Origin: Castanea sativa | Taxonomy: Eukaryota > Streptophyta > Magnoliopsida > Fagales > Fagaceae | Reading direction: 5' to 3' | NCBI RefSeq assembly: GCF_040712315.1 | Contig: NC_134014.1 | Coordinates: 40,475,634 to 40,539,633 of the forward strand | DNA: 64,000 nt | Part shown: positions 25,996 through 37,295 of the stretch, in pieces | How the letters are laid out: each line of letters opens with the position of its first letter | Numbering within the stretch: the first letter of the stretch is position 1 | The notes under the pieces: generated by a model | Told to the model about the DNA's origin: nothing | Seen by the model: the letters and a program-made list of their open reading frames with translations, nothing else | The model's database searches: none | Made by a program: the position numbers and the translations under genes

Positions 25996-26585
25996 AAATG
26001 ATAATTTTTAGGTTATCATACCTAAAAATTCATACGTTTCCCTAAAATTATGGAATAGATATAGATCCATTTGAAAAAATAAAATAAAATAAAAAGCTAG
26101 AAGAAGAAGATTTATGCGCTTAGCGCATGTGATAAGGTTTAAAAAACAAAAAAAACTGTGTTTTTATTATATATATATATATAATTTTTATTTTGTGAAT
26201 CTAATTTACAAGTGGATAAAGTAATTTGAAAATTAACATGAGAGTGTTTTTTTTAGCAAAAAAAAAAAATTCTATGTTTTTATTTTATATATATAATTTT
26301 TATTTTGTAAATCTAATTTATAAATGGATAAAACAATTTGAAAATTAACAAGAGAGTGATTTTATTTTTTAGGTAATGTTTTAGTGGCAGTTAGAGTTGC
26401 ATTTTTACCAAATTATCTTTTAGTTTTATCTCTACTTAAATATAAGGGTGTAAGGATATTTTTGAACTAAAAAAATGAGGAATTCAAATAAGGGAAGCCC
26501 CTTAAATAATAATATAAATTAAGTTATCTTACCTAAAAATTCATACGTTTCCCCTAAAATTATGGAATAGATATAGATCCCTTTG

Positions 26586-27526
26586 GGGTGTTCTTTAGTC
26601 CCACCTGATGTGGCTAACGTCCTAGAGGGCATTCTTTCCCAACTTCATGTGGCGTTTGGTATGGGGTAATATTTTAGAATTCCTAGGAATGTTTAAAGAT
26701 TCCCATGTTTGGTTGCAAATCACGCTAGGGAATCAGATGTTAGGGGAATCTGGATTCCCCCCCTTAATCCCCTCTCAGTAAGAATGTGGATTCCCTTTAA
26801 AACTGGTGGGAATCTAGATTCCCAAACTTAAAAGAAATTGTATTTTTTATAAATTGACAATTTTAACCTTTTTTCATTATCATTTAAGCAATTAAGATAA
26901 AATATAAAACAAATTATTATGGATTAAACTCTTTTAAAATTATTATTAAGAATAAAAGTATTTGAGAATTTAAATAGTTATTTTTGTATTGTACTTGTCA
27001 TTTTGAAATGTTAGACTATAATTTTAATGAATTTTTCATAATTAATAGTTTATATTTGGTTTTTCATTATTTATTTAGAGGAAATTTTTTTTTAAGGACT
27101 TGATAGTTTACATTCAAATCTAAGGATAGAATAAGAAAAATAAATAATTCATTTAAGATTTCTGGGAATAAACTAAACATTATCATCTTACATTCCTAAG
27201 AATCTTAAGATATTTCCAATGAAACCAAACATAGGAATAGTTACATTTTTAGGAATGTGATTCCTAAAAATCTAGATGCCAACAGTAATATGGATTCTCC
27301 TGTCCCAAATGGCACATCAGTTTTTTTGTAGCTTTGTTTTTTCTCACATTAGAAAGGTAGGAAACAAGCCTGCGCACTATGCAAAGTTTGTTACTGATTT
27401 TGAGGCTTGGGTTGAGGAAACCCCCAGTTTCTTAGAAGCTGCCATTGCCTCTGATATAACTGTTTGTAATTGATTTCTTTCCCGTTAATGCATTGAAGCT
27501 GTGGTTTTCTTATAAAAAAAAGAAGA
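26586..27526 (+). mobile_element. 5'-truncated LINE (non-LTR retrotransposon)
   Basis: The frame ending at 27473 contains SHIRKVGNKPAHYAKF...WVEETPSFLEAAI, matching the C-terminal RNase H of plant L1-type LINEs. After the stop comes a short 3' region ending in an A-rich tail (TATAAAAAAAAGAAG). The insertion is flanked by the 17-bp direct repeat AGATATAGATCCCTTTG (26569-26585 and 27527-27543), the signature of target-primed reverse transcription. The 5' part is lost and a MITE-like segment (about 26648-27275) sits inside. Confidence 0.8.
26648..27275. mobile_element. MITE-like insertion nested in the LINE
   Basis: The left part (TTTGGTATGGGGTAATATT...ATTCCTAGGAATG) and right part (CATTCCTAAGAATC...AAACCAAACATAGGAATAG) are inverted relatives, with the CCAAA(T/C)... 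wording of a Harbinger- or hAT-type MITE. Exact ends are uncertain. Confidence 0.5.
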
Positions 27527-28757
27527 AGATATAGATCCCTTTGAAAAAATAATATAAAATAAGAAGCTAGAAGAAGAAGATTGATTATATATATACTTGT
27601 TATTCGAGAAATATAATAAAAATTCCCATTTCAAGTTGTAGTTTGTAGATAATGACTAATGAGTTGCGGCAGGGCTTCATATCAGATTATTTGAGAAGAA
27701 AAAAAATTCATTGGGTTTCTTTTAAAACACAACATGATCTACTTACGGAAAAGATATGATTGACATTTTCCTTTTTTTTTTTTTTTTTTTTTTCTCTATT
27801 AAATTATTAATTTTTAAACACTGATTGAGATTTTTCAAACGATTACAAAATGTCAAGCCTCCACCTTCAATCCAGTTTCTTAGAAGCTGCCATTGCCTCT
27901 GATGCAGCTGTTTGTAATTGATTTCTTTCCCGTTAATGCATTGAAGCTGTGGCTTTCTTATCAAAAAAAAAAAAAAAAAGATATAGATCCCTTTGAAAAA
28001 ATAAAATAAAATAAGAAGCTAGAAGAAGAAGATTGATTATATATATACTTGTTATTCGAGAAATATAATAAAAATTCCCATTTCAAGTTGTAGTTTGTAG
28101 ATAATGACTAATGAGTTGCGGCAGGGCTTCATATCAGATTATTTGAGAAGAAAAAAAATTCATTGGGTTTCTTTTAAAACACAACATGATCTACTTACGG
28201 AAAAGATATGATTGACATTTTCCTTTTTTTTTTTCTCTATTAAATTATTAATTTTTAAACACTGATTGAGATTTTTCAAACGATTACAAAATGTCAAGCT
28301 TCCACCTTCAATCCAGTTTCTTAGAAGCTTTCATTGCCTCTGATGCAACTGTTTGTAATTGATTTCTTTCCCGTTAATGCATTGAAGCTGTGGCTTTCTT
28401 ATCAAAAAAAAAAAAAGATATAGATCCCTTTGAAAAAATAAAATAAAATAAGAAGCTAGAAGAAGAAGATTGATTATATATATACTTGTTATTCGAGAAA
28501 TATAATAAAAATTCCCATTTCAAGTTGTAGTTTGTAGATAATGACTAATGAGTTGCGGCAGGGCTTCATATCAGATTATTTGAGAAGAAAAAAAATTCAT
28601 TGGGTTTCTTTTAAAACACAACATGATCTACTTACGGAAAAGATATGATTGACATTTTCCTTTTTTTTTTTTTTTTTTCTCTATTAAATTATTAATTTTT
28701 AAACACTGATTGAGATTTTTTAAACGATTACAAAATGTCAAGCTTCCACCTTCAATC
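27425..28757. repeat. Three tandem copies of a 441-448 bp unit spanning the LINE 3' end
   Basis: Units at 27425-27872, 27873-28313 and 28314-28757 each start CAGTTTCTTAGAAGCT, include the LINE stop, 3' region and A-tail, and then about 330 bp of flanking DNA. Length differences are confined mostly to the A-run and T-run in each unit. This is unequal exchange or replication slippage after LINE insertion. Confidence 0.9.
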
Positions 28758-30133
28758 ACATTCTCTTTTTATATTATGCTCCCCATTTGTCCTAGCCATA
28801 CTTCCTCCTTTTCTGCACACCCAAAAACGGAAGAAAAAAAAAATTGCACTATTCAATTAGTTGCAATTCTGCACTACCCTATATAAGTAAAATGAAAATG
28901 CTAAAGATATAAAAAAATTTTACAAAATTTTAGCAAAAGGTTGATGTGATAAATAGTTATTGGTAAGTAAAAAGGTAATGTTAATTAGTAGTGAACTTAG
29001 ATAAAAACTAATTAGAATTGGCCATAGTAACAATCTATAAAGATGTTGTAAAATAATTTATGGCTGTAGCATTAATCTAAATAAAAATTATCAATTTCTT
29101 TAACTTGACTTAATTACAGTCACTACCTTCCTTGCAATTGACTCCAGAAGAACTTTGCTGTTATTTTAACCATCAAGCCAACAGTCTATACTTATCTATA
29201 TCTAGGTGATCGGTTGTCATAGCTTCAACCTCAATGCACAATTCTTCTATTGGATTTGAAGAAAATGGTAATGATTTTGGCAATATGTTTAGGAAGGAAA
29301 CAGACTGATGCCTTTCTTGGATAACATCATGAACATTTTGATTTCAAGGTCCTATATGATTTTTCTGTTTACCTACTCCAAAGAACGGTTTTTTTAAGCC
29401 GATCCAACACGTAATAAGTTTTCGAAATATTGAAACGTCTCTATTGTACTACTACTTAATTGGGTTCCCTTGTGAGTTATGATGCATGCATACATATATA
29501 TGACATATTGTCATTTATTATCAAAGTTCACGTATTCCGTGACTATTTATGCAGAAAGCTATAAATGAACGTATATGTATAATCAATTCAATCAAATACA
29601 AGAAAGAACCTCTCGGCCAATCATGGCAATGTTTCAACTTTCAAGAAATGCATGTATATAAAAACATTTCATGGGAAATAGACCATATATATTGCTTGTC
29701 TTTCTTGTTGATGTGTCACTATACGACCTTAAAAAGCATGGATAGTTATGCAAGGATGTGTAATATTGTGTTTCACTAAATTAGTTATTTAGTGCATCAT
29801 CCACCCTACCTAACTAATAACGTACTATTTAATTTGTCAACCCACGTAAATTAATTTTGTGTACACGTAATAACTCGTCCACCAAATTATTGGGCATTAG
29901 ACTCTTAGCTTCAACAATTTGCTCTTCTTTTTTTCTACTCTTTCATCATCTGCTATCTTGAATAATTTGTTTAAAAGCAAAAAAAAACCAGCTTAATTCC
30001 TCTACACGTTTTCCTTGCTTTACCCTTTAGGTACATCTGCGGTTGGAGAGTGCAATGTACATGAAAACGGCTATTTAACTCATCTCTTCCACTCTCCCCA
30101 AAAGTTTGAAAAAAAAATTTCTTCATTTCAAAG
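28758..30133. other. Intergenic DNA upstream of the DUF688 gene
   Basis: No gene found. TATTTAACTC about 60 bases before the start codon at 30134 is a weak TATA-like candidate for that gene. Confidence 0.4.
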
Positions 30134-30664
30134 ATGAGTCACAGAAAGGTTTATTCACAAGGAAGCATTCCCTTTTCCTGGGAGGACAAGCCTGGGATCT
30201 GCAAGGTTAACACAGAGTGCCCTACTGATATAAGAGTAAGACTACATGCCCTTAAACTAAAATCATCACAGTCACCACCTGCTCCATATATTTCAGATAG
30301 TATTACTGCTAAGGTTTCGGGTCAAGACATTAAGATCCCTCCTCCTCCATGCCCACAACTACAATCTCTTCGCAGAAGCACTTCAGTTAAGAGACACAGA
30401 TGGCAGGAAGACCCTTTTCTTGTGGCCTACAAGGAGTGCACCAAAAGTACTGTGGAAAATGGTAAGGTCCCTAGTGCAAGTAAGAAGGTTGTTGAGTCCA
30501 GATTAAGGAAGACTAAGTCCATTTTTTCCTGCAAGAATTCATGTGAAGTTCAAGAAGATAATACTTTGAAGTTTTCTAAGCTCCCTCCTCTTCCTACAGA
30601 GAAATTTGGTGTGTCAAGGCAAGAGAGACAAGAATTACATAGAGCATTACTTCAGGAACTCTAA
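30134..30664 (+). CDS. DUF688-family plant protein, single exon
   Basis: A 176-residue intact open frame. The N-terminus has SIPFSWEDKPG (residues 11-21), the hallmark of plant DUF688 proteins; further family-like blocks are KIPPPPCP in the middle and DPFLVAYKECTKS after it. The protein is basic, rich in Ser, Lys and Pro, with no signal peptide or membrane segment, and a charged helix at the C-terminus (RQERQELHRALLQEL). The function is unknown; a nuclear or regulatory role is often assumed from composition but nothing here shows it. The first ATG of the frame directly precedes the conserved N-terminus and there is no sign of introns or frame breaks, so I treat it as a real gene. Confidence 0.85.
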   Translation: MSHRKVYSQGSIPFSWEDKPGICKVNTECPTDIRVRLHALKLKSSQSPPAPYISDSITAKVSGQDIKIPPPPCPQLQSLRRSTSVKRHRWQEDPFLVAYKECTKSTVENGKVPSASKKVVESRLRKTKSIFSCKNSCEVQEDNTLKFSKLPPLPTEKFGVSRQERQELHRALLQEL

Positions 30665-31707
30665 TGTACTCTTTTTTGGCTAAACGGGTAAAATTACCAG
30701 CTTGGGCGTTAAATTTTACATTTGATTTTTTTTTTTGAGAAAAAAGAATGTTAGATTTGATTTAGTATTACATATGTGATTATAATGATGAGTGGGATGG
30801 ATGCTTTATTTATTTTTCTTCCTTAAATAAAGAACATATGTTTGGTTTATTGAAACCTAATGCTTAGATAAGAAATTGTATTTAAGTTTTACTTTTACTC
30901 TATTGGTAATTGTTCTCTCATTCTTATTGATGCAAACTCCGAATACACATTATTTATAATTTTTTCTTGAGAAAGACATTATTTATAATATTGTATATAA
31001 TATTCACATATTTTATAATTATTCACATTTAAAACGTGAAATGAGTGATGTATACCAATAATATGCCATAACAAGTGTGATAGAATCAATATCTGCCTTT
31101 ACTTTATATATATATATATATATATATAGTGGTCAGAATTAAGTTATATTTGATATACATTTAAAAAAAAATTACACAACTTAATAATTTTTTTTTATTG
31201 AACTAATATTTTAAAATTTTCATAGTTGAATTACACATTTTTTATGTTTTTAATATGCAATTTGAATTTCATGCCTTTTTTAGCTGATATTTTGATAAAA
31301 AAAAATTAAACTCATTTTTATGCATGATTTTAAAATATAAAAAACTTAAAACTTAAATATTTTATATATGAGATAACTATTGATTTATGATTATTTTGAA
31401 AATTTTCATGCAAGAATGATATAAGAAAAAAAAAAATCTAGAAATACACATCCAGTAAAAATTAGCCCAAAGTTATACTAAGTGTAATTTGAACTCAACT
31501 CACATGCATACGTATGCATATAAATTTTATATATCAAGGGAGCAGAAGGTTAATTTGAACCCATTTTTAGATTTTTTTAAAAGTTAAAGTTCCACTTATA
31601 AAGATGGTTTTTAATTATCAGATAGATAGAAAATATGACTTACGTAAATTTATATTATTATTTAATTATTTCCAAACTCACATAATTGTTTCAATAAAGG
31701 TTTTAAG

Positions 31708-31738
<31 letters not shown>
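30665..31738. other. AT-rich DNA downstream of the DUF688 gene
   Basis: Probably includes the 3' untranslated region near the start. TA microsatellites at about 31103-31128 and 31711-31738. No other gene seen. Confidence 0.5.
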
Positions 31739-31742
<4 letters not shown>

Positions 31743-32135
31743 TGGGTTCAAGTTACATTTGGTGTAACTCTAAATAATGTTATACTACTTAACATTTTTT
31801 AATTGGATGCGAATATTGACAAATCCACCGTTAGATTACATTATCTTCGTATATTCTTCATGCTTACAAAATTTCAAGGTAATCAAAGATTAATAATCAT
31901 GTCATCAATCAATTGTCAAAATTCAAATTTTTGTAATTTAAAATAATGCATAAAATATGAGTTTATGGATTAGATGATAAATAGCATCCGATTGATATGA
32001 AAATTGGCATGCATGTTAAAAAGATATAGAACATGTAATTCAGCGGTTGGATTTTCAAAATATTAATTCAATAACAAGTTATTGGGTGGTGTAACATTAC
32101 TTAGAGTTACACCAGGTGTAACTTGAACCTAACCC
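31739..32135. mobile_element. MITE with about 45-bp terminal inverted repeats inside a TA microsatellite
   Basis: Left end GGGTTGGGTTCAAGTTACAT; right end in reverse complement GGGTTAGGTTCAAGTTACAC. Both arms go on with TGGTGTAACTCTAA(A/G)TAATGTTA. It is embedded in TA repeats on both sides (31711-31738 and 32136-32145), so the target was TA-rich. It is 397 bp and non-coding. Confidence 0.85.
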
Positions 32136-32257
32136 ATATATATATTTGAACTTTAAAAGACATTGATAAATTATGGAAGATTTGCTTTCTATTTTTCGAA
32201 TTAATTTTGACTCATAAGAAAGATAATAGTGCATTGATTATAATTATTATATAAAAT

Positions 32258-32438
32258 AGAGAAATGATATGTCCACAACATTTTTACAACAAATCTTAAG
32301 TGGCAGGTTGTTACTGGTTGTTATTGTTGGGGCAAAAAAGTAATCTTAGTGTTAAGTTCAAATTTGAACAAATAATAACTAACCACCTATGATTTGTTGT
32401 GAAAATATTGTAAAAATGTGGTGGATGTAGTACCTCTC
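32258..32438. mobile_element. hAT-like MITE with perfect 8-bp duplication
   Basis: The 181-bp element is flanked by TATAAAAT at 32250-32257 and 32439-32446. The arms are inverted repeats: left AGAGAAATGATATGTCCACA, right in reverse complement GAGAGGTACTACATCCACCA, continuing through ACATTTTTACAA on both sides. An 8-bp duplication points to the hAT superfamily. Confidence 0.85.
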
Positions 32439-32586
32439 TATAAAATAAGTATACCATTGACTTTGCCTCTGTGTGTATACACACGCCAACTAACATAGAA
32501 ATTCAGGAAAATGAAAAGACAATGGGAGTGAAGTTGAGTTATTTATCTTTTGCAATTTTTGAGAAAATTTACCATAAATAGATAGC

Positions 32587-32615
32587 TTAATGTGTGTCCT
32601 AAGGACACACATTAA
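32587..32615. other. 29-bp near-perfect palindrome
   Basis: TTAATGTGTGTCCT and AGGACACACATTAA are perfect inverted 14-mers separated by a single A. Could be the fused end of a MITE or a cruciform-forming site; no function assigned. Confidence 0.8.
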
Positions 32616-33261
32616 CCGGACCTTTATATTAATGGGAGTTTGTAGTATCTATTTTCCATTTTATCTTTTGTTGAGGTCGTTGTGTCCTCCGCCACGTGTC
32701 ATGTAAATGGACTTATGATCTCTGGACCTGGGTTAAAAATGGGACTTGAGCCCACCACTCACTTTTACACCTTAGAACGGTGCATTTTGAGTAACCACGC
32801 AAAAGCTATTACTTATGGAACACTATCATCATGAAAAAATCTTTAACAAATAGTGGATTACACGAACAACTTTAAAGATTGAGGATTCTAGAAGGAAATA
32901 ATCCTTTCTTGATTGATATGTTGATTGACCAACTTGTGAGTAGCCTGTAGCCCACCTTCTACCTACATGCAGAAGCCCTTCACCACCCTATGTCAGTCCA
33001 ATCCATAATGTGAATGGCATAATTTCATTTTTTTTTTTTCCATTGTTTAAATTATGATAAGCCTAAGTCCAATTCATGAGTCCATTACACTTCATTCATT
33101 CTAAATTGTTGGTCTTCTATTCTATTTTGGGATGTCTCAAAATAAAGTCTTTTTTGAAAATTCACTAAATAAAATTCTTAACTTACCCTTTTATTTTGTT
33201 CAAAATGTCAATATAATTCTTCCACTATAATTTAAATTAATAATGGTAGTTTTAGAAATTT

Positions 33262-33375
33262 GTTTAAGTGCTTGTAGGATGTGCGGGTAGAGTCGATATT
33301 CAAGTCTCTAGGAAGGTGTTTCATATACATACACTTAAATTAAGTTAGAGTAGAATTTTATCTCAAAGCAACCAA
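33262..33375 (+). mobile_element. SINE, partial copy
   Basis: Contains TCAAGTCTCTAGGAAGGTGTTTC... and ACACTTAAATTAAGTTAGAGTAGAATTT split over about 100 bases, matching the copies at 34067-34200 and (minus) 62639-62798. The tRNA-like 5' part is mostly missing. Ends in an A-run. Confidence 0.6.
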
Positions 33376-34066
33376 AAAAAAATTTTAAATAATTTTATCT
33401 TAAAAAGTTAGATTTTTTTAACAAGACTCACAACTTGAGGGAATAGTTATTTGAACCTGGTTTGTTATGGGTGAGCCTAAACCCAACACTTAGGCCCACG
33501 GCCCACCATGATTTAAAAAGTCATTGTTTAAACTTTGAATCTTTTATTATAAATAATAACTAGTCCAACGTTTAGCCCATAATAAGTTTAGGGTATTAAC
33601 TGATTATCAAAGACCAAGATTTCTAATCAAGGCTCAAGCCCAATAAAGATCAAAGCTTCTAGTCAAGGTTCAAAACTCACCAAGTATCAACTCTCAATCT
33701 TTGAAGACTTCAGGCCAAGAAATTTCAACGGCCCAAGAAGTAGAAGCCCATGAACCAATCACGTGAAGACCTTTGAACCAATTAGGCTTAAAAATCCGAA
33801 AAGGACGGCTAGGATACGTGTAAAAAAAGAAGAATCTGACAATTTGACAGTTCAGAAAAGTTTCCGAAGTAAACTTCAAGATAAACAAGTATAAACCATA
33901 AAGAACTTATCAAAAAAAGAAAAAAAAAATTATCTTCTATATTACTAATAAACAGATTCTTTTTTTGGGTCTCATTATTTTATGCAGTAGTACATCTTCA
34001 TGCAAATTCTTAATCTCCCTAAAATACTCTTATTTTTTAAAAACACAAACTGATAACATTGTACAT

Positions 34067-34200
34067 CCTTGGTGCGATTGTCACTCTACAAGTATAAGTA
34101 CGAGGTATAGGAAGTAAGAGTTGAGGTTCAAGTATTCAAGAGAGGAAGTTTCACACACATATACACTTAGATTAAACTAGAGTATAATTTCTATCATTTT
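34067..34200 (+). mobile_element. tRNA-derived SINE
   Basis: Starts CCTTGGTGCGATTGTCAC, has a B box-like GAGGTTCAAGTATTC and then ACACATATACACTTAGATTA and GAGTATAATTTCTATC. The same order is seen in the copies near 33262 and 62639. Confidence 0.7.
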
Positions 34201-36106
34201 GGGCTTTCCAGCTTTTACAAACTCTCGTACGGAGAAAAATCATAAAAATAAAAATACTATCTCTATCTCATTTTTAAGTATTATTTCACTAAACTCAAAT
34301 AATCAATGTGCAAATAGAGGAAATGACAAACACAAAGAAGGTAAAGCGTGGCAAGGACACCAAGGTGAGTTAACGAAATGTGAAAAAGGAGAAGATAGGA
34401 AGGAAATTTTGAGCCTTATAAACCATTCATCTCATAACCTAAACTTGCCCAATATTTCAACATGTAAATAAAAACCTTCTTGAAGTTTTGTTAGCTTTAG
34501 GCTTATCTTTATCTCTTGTGATACTTTCCCTTGGATTTAAAAGTGAGAAAGCGCAAAAGAGTCAAGCCCCCGGCAGCCAACCTCAAAAATAAAAAATTCT
34601 TTCAAAGTTTCAAATAACTCAAAAAAATCTTGAATAAAGTTTCAAATATTTCCATCCAATGACAATGCCCTTCACGAGCTTTAAACTTTTTCTATCATTA
34701 TACATATTTTTTTCCCAAAACCATCACCGAAGTTAAGTTGATTGTTTTTGAAATTTTAATTCGTTCATTTGATTGTTTTTGAAAATCTAATACCGCGATA
34801 TTCATGAGACATCAATTTAAATTGTAGTTTAGGTTAGGAATCCATAGGTTTCTTCTTTAGTTCATATTAGGAAGTAAAATCAAATAGATATAACCATGTA
34901 AAAGCTCAATCACATCATAGAAAACTAATGGTCGGTGTGACAACTACTTTATAATTTAAATCATATAAATAAAAAAAATAAACAATAAAGAGACACACAT
35001 ACACACATATTTCAAGGCGTGATCAAGATCTTTTCCATAATTTAGAGAGTCAAATGATGGAGTTGGTAACGAAGTCCAACACTTACACTTATTATTATAC
35101 TTTTTCACGAAGGACCCCCACAAAATAATTTTTTTAGTGACCCCATTAATTGTGATGGCTTGCGACAACAACTCACCCGTGCAAGTAACCTTATGGGAAT
35201 GTGATTTAACTATTTGTATTGGAGTTAAGGGCCTAATTGGAAGGTTAATTTTTGTTTTTGATTTCAAAACAGTATAAAATCAATTTTCAAAAAATTGAAA
35301 TTTTGAAACTAGTTTTCAAATAATAATTTTTATATTTTACGTGTTTGACTCTCACTTTTAAGAACAATTTTCAAAATGCTAAAAGCAAAATAATTGTTCG
35401 GGAGATCATTTCTATTTTTGAGATTTAAAAAAAAAATATTTACAAAGAGTAATATGTAGAATCTATAAATTACTTTTTTGTGGATAATGATAAAGGAATA
35501 GAGCTCATTATGTTTGAAGTTTCAAATTTGAAGTGTGAGAATTCTTTTTGTGATAAAGATAAACTTCTAAATTTAAGAGATAAAAGAGTTTGGACAAATA
35601 TATGGGGTCCACTGTTTTCAATTTATTTACAACTATGTCATTAAAAACATTTTCCGTATCTTGAAAACACCCTCTAAGCCGTTTTTAAAATCCCGTTTTA
35701 AATTAGGAAAATAAGATACAGTTTTTTGAAAACTGTATTTAGAAAATATTAGCCAAACAATTAATTTAAGTGTGGGACCACCATTTTCAGGATTGCAAAA
35801 CAAAAAACTATATTTAATTACTCTTACTAAATAGCCCCTTAAGTTCTCACAAATAACATTTTTTTGTAGCTCACACAAAGTTATTTGAAAAAAAATTACA
35901 ACAATAATTTACAATTTTTTTCAAATATGCCAAATGACTTAATTAAAGAAATAAAATGATTTTTTTTCCCAATCTAAATATAGGTATAAAAGTTAGGGTT
36001 ATTGGAATGAAATAATGAATTACAATGTGATTCACCTTGATTTCTAACCATTCTCTTTTGAAAAAGTTACAAAAAAACTTGAGAGTAAATTATACAATAT
36101 TCTGGC

Positions 36107-36694
36107 TGTAGGGGCAAATGACCCATAAGTGTATATTGGATCGTGGGCCTTGTCTGAGGACATTTATTAGTTTGAGGACCAAAAGATAATAGGGAAGAAG
36201 TGCACATCAGAGCGTCACAGACAATATTTTGATGGAAAGACTTGGGAAGGTAGTTCGAGGAGGAGTGTCTCCTCGGCTAAGTAAGGCAGAGGTCAGAGGG
36301 ATTGGTCTACCCTTAAGGGCAACATCTCAAAGGGTTCTATTGATAGGGATAAACATCAAGGAAGCATAGGACAGAAGGAAGTTAAGAAATATCTAAAGGA
36401 AAGTTGCTACCACCGCATTGAATGTCTCCAGCTAATCCTCTGGCCGCATTAATGTGGAAGTGATGCCTGAACAGTGGCAAACAGCCTTACAGCTACTCCA
36501 AAGGCTTTAAGAAGGTGCTAATGGGATAAGGATCAAAACCAATAGCTTGACCTACACATGAACGATGAAGATGAAGAAAAGAGGGGTATATAATGAAAAG
36601 GGAATCCCCTTACAAGGGGGGTATCTGAAATTAGGGAGAGAAAAACCATTATAGCACCAAGAACTAGACTTGTAATCAAAGCCATAAGATATAT
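36107..36694 (+). repeat. 5' LTR of Gypsy element 2, first part
   Basis: Starts TGTAGGGGCAAATG and tracks the 3' LTR (61048 onward) phrase by phrase as far as CATAAGATATAT, where the 3' LTR goes into a long AT microsatellite and this copy goes into viral DNA. Confidence 0.9.
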
Positions 36695-36716
36695 GATTCA
36701 AAAGGGGGTAAGTTAC

Positions 36717-36830
36717 AGGCTAAGGCCGGTTGGGGCCATGTGCGGAAAATAAACAGAAAGGCCGACTGAGGCCAGGCTAAGGCCGGTTGGGGCCATGTGC
36801 GGAAAATAAACAGAAAGGCCGACTGAGGCC
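36717..36830. repeat. 57-bp tandem duplication at the viral 3' end
   Basis: AGGCTAAGGCCGGTTGGGGC starts at 36717 and again at 36774; the copies look identical. They lie just outside the part shared with the right-hand end of the block. Confidence 0.9.
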
Positions 36831-36871
36831 ATGATATTACAAATATAAAATAGTGCCATCTGATTACAATG

Positions 36872-37228
36872 CTAAGGGTTGTAAAGAGAAGGCAAAGCTG
36901 AACTCTTGGCTGGAAGAGGAGGGAATTTTGGAGTTGCTGAAGTTTCTCCTAAAATTGGACCTGCCTCAGAATGGAGAAATGGCTTCCTTATATAGGCTGG
37001 AGGAGGCCTTGGATGCTGCTGGATGATTGCTGAAAATCCGGAGGGTAAATTGCTTTTCTTTGAGGTGAAAGTGTTTCCACAAAGCAACGAGTATCCCTTG
37101 ATGATTGTGTTCGTGAACAAGAAACTTTTACTATTCATGCCAGTGATTTGTCCCCTTGTTTTCTGGATTCGGAAACCATGTTGAAATAGTAACCTCTGGG
37201 GAATCTGCTGGGTGCGGGTACTGTTCAT
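36872..37228 (-). CDS. 118-codon open frame downstream of viral ORF2
   Basis: In viral orientation this follows ORF2 by 67 bases. The product is basic and proline-rich with no motif I recognise. The matching stretch in the other arm (about 51300-51430) is largely deleted, so coding cannot be tested by comparison. It may be an untranslated 3' region that happens to be open. Confidence 0.25.
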   Translation of the reverse strand: MNSTRTQQIPQRLLFQHGFRIQKTRGQITGMNSKSFLFTNTIIKGYSLLCGNTFTSKKSNLPSGFSAIIQQHPRPPPAYIRKPFLHSEAGPILGETSATPKFPPLPAKSSALPSLYNP

Positions 37229-37295
37229 ATCAGTGGCTGGTGCTGATTTTGAATAGTACTGGGATTTTTATCCTGAGTTGCTTTGCCAGGATGTT

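Larger units (their letters stand above)
26014..28757. repeat. Locally duplicated block interrupted by a LINE, with 3' junction triplicated
   Basis: A segment with ATTCATACGTTTCCC...GATATAGATCC occurs at about 26014-26082 and again at 26524-26585. A LINE then follows, and the text resumes at 27527 with the same continuation (AAAAAATA..AAAGCTAGAAG) that copy 1 shows uninterrupted at 26083. A nearby 118-bp element (ATTTTGTGAATCTAATTTA) is also doubled at about 26180 and 26298. From 27425 to 28757 a 441-448 bp unit repeats three times. Confidence 0.8.
32616..36101. other. Intergenic DNA with SINE copies and LTR-like text
   Basis: Apart from the SINEs listed separately, 33450-33900 has LTR-like wording (GCCTAAACCCAACACTTAGGCCCACGG cut into blocks of GGCCCA) without definable ends, and 35227-35843 has a pair of inverted phrases (AGGGCCTAATTGG / AAATAGCCCCTTAAG) suggesting a worn DNA transposon. 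No gene seen. Confidence 0.4.

Noticed and set aside
27743..27964. 73-codon open frame
   Set aside because: It is antisense to the triplicated LINE-tail unit and includes homopolymer-encoded Lys; not a gene.
29549..29779. 76-codon open frame upstream of the DUF688 gene
   Set aside because: No motif and AT-rich chance composition.
33935..34060. Helitron-like 5' end (TCTATATTACTAATAAAC)
   Set aside because: Single short resemblance; no partner end.
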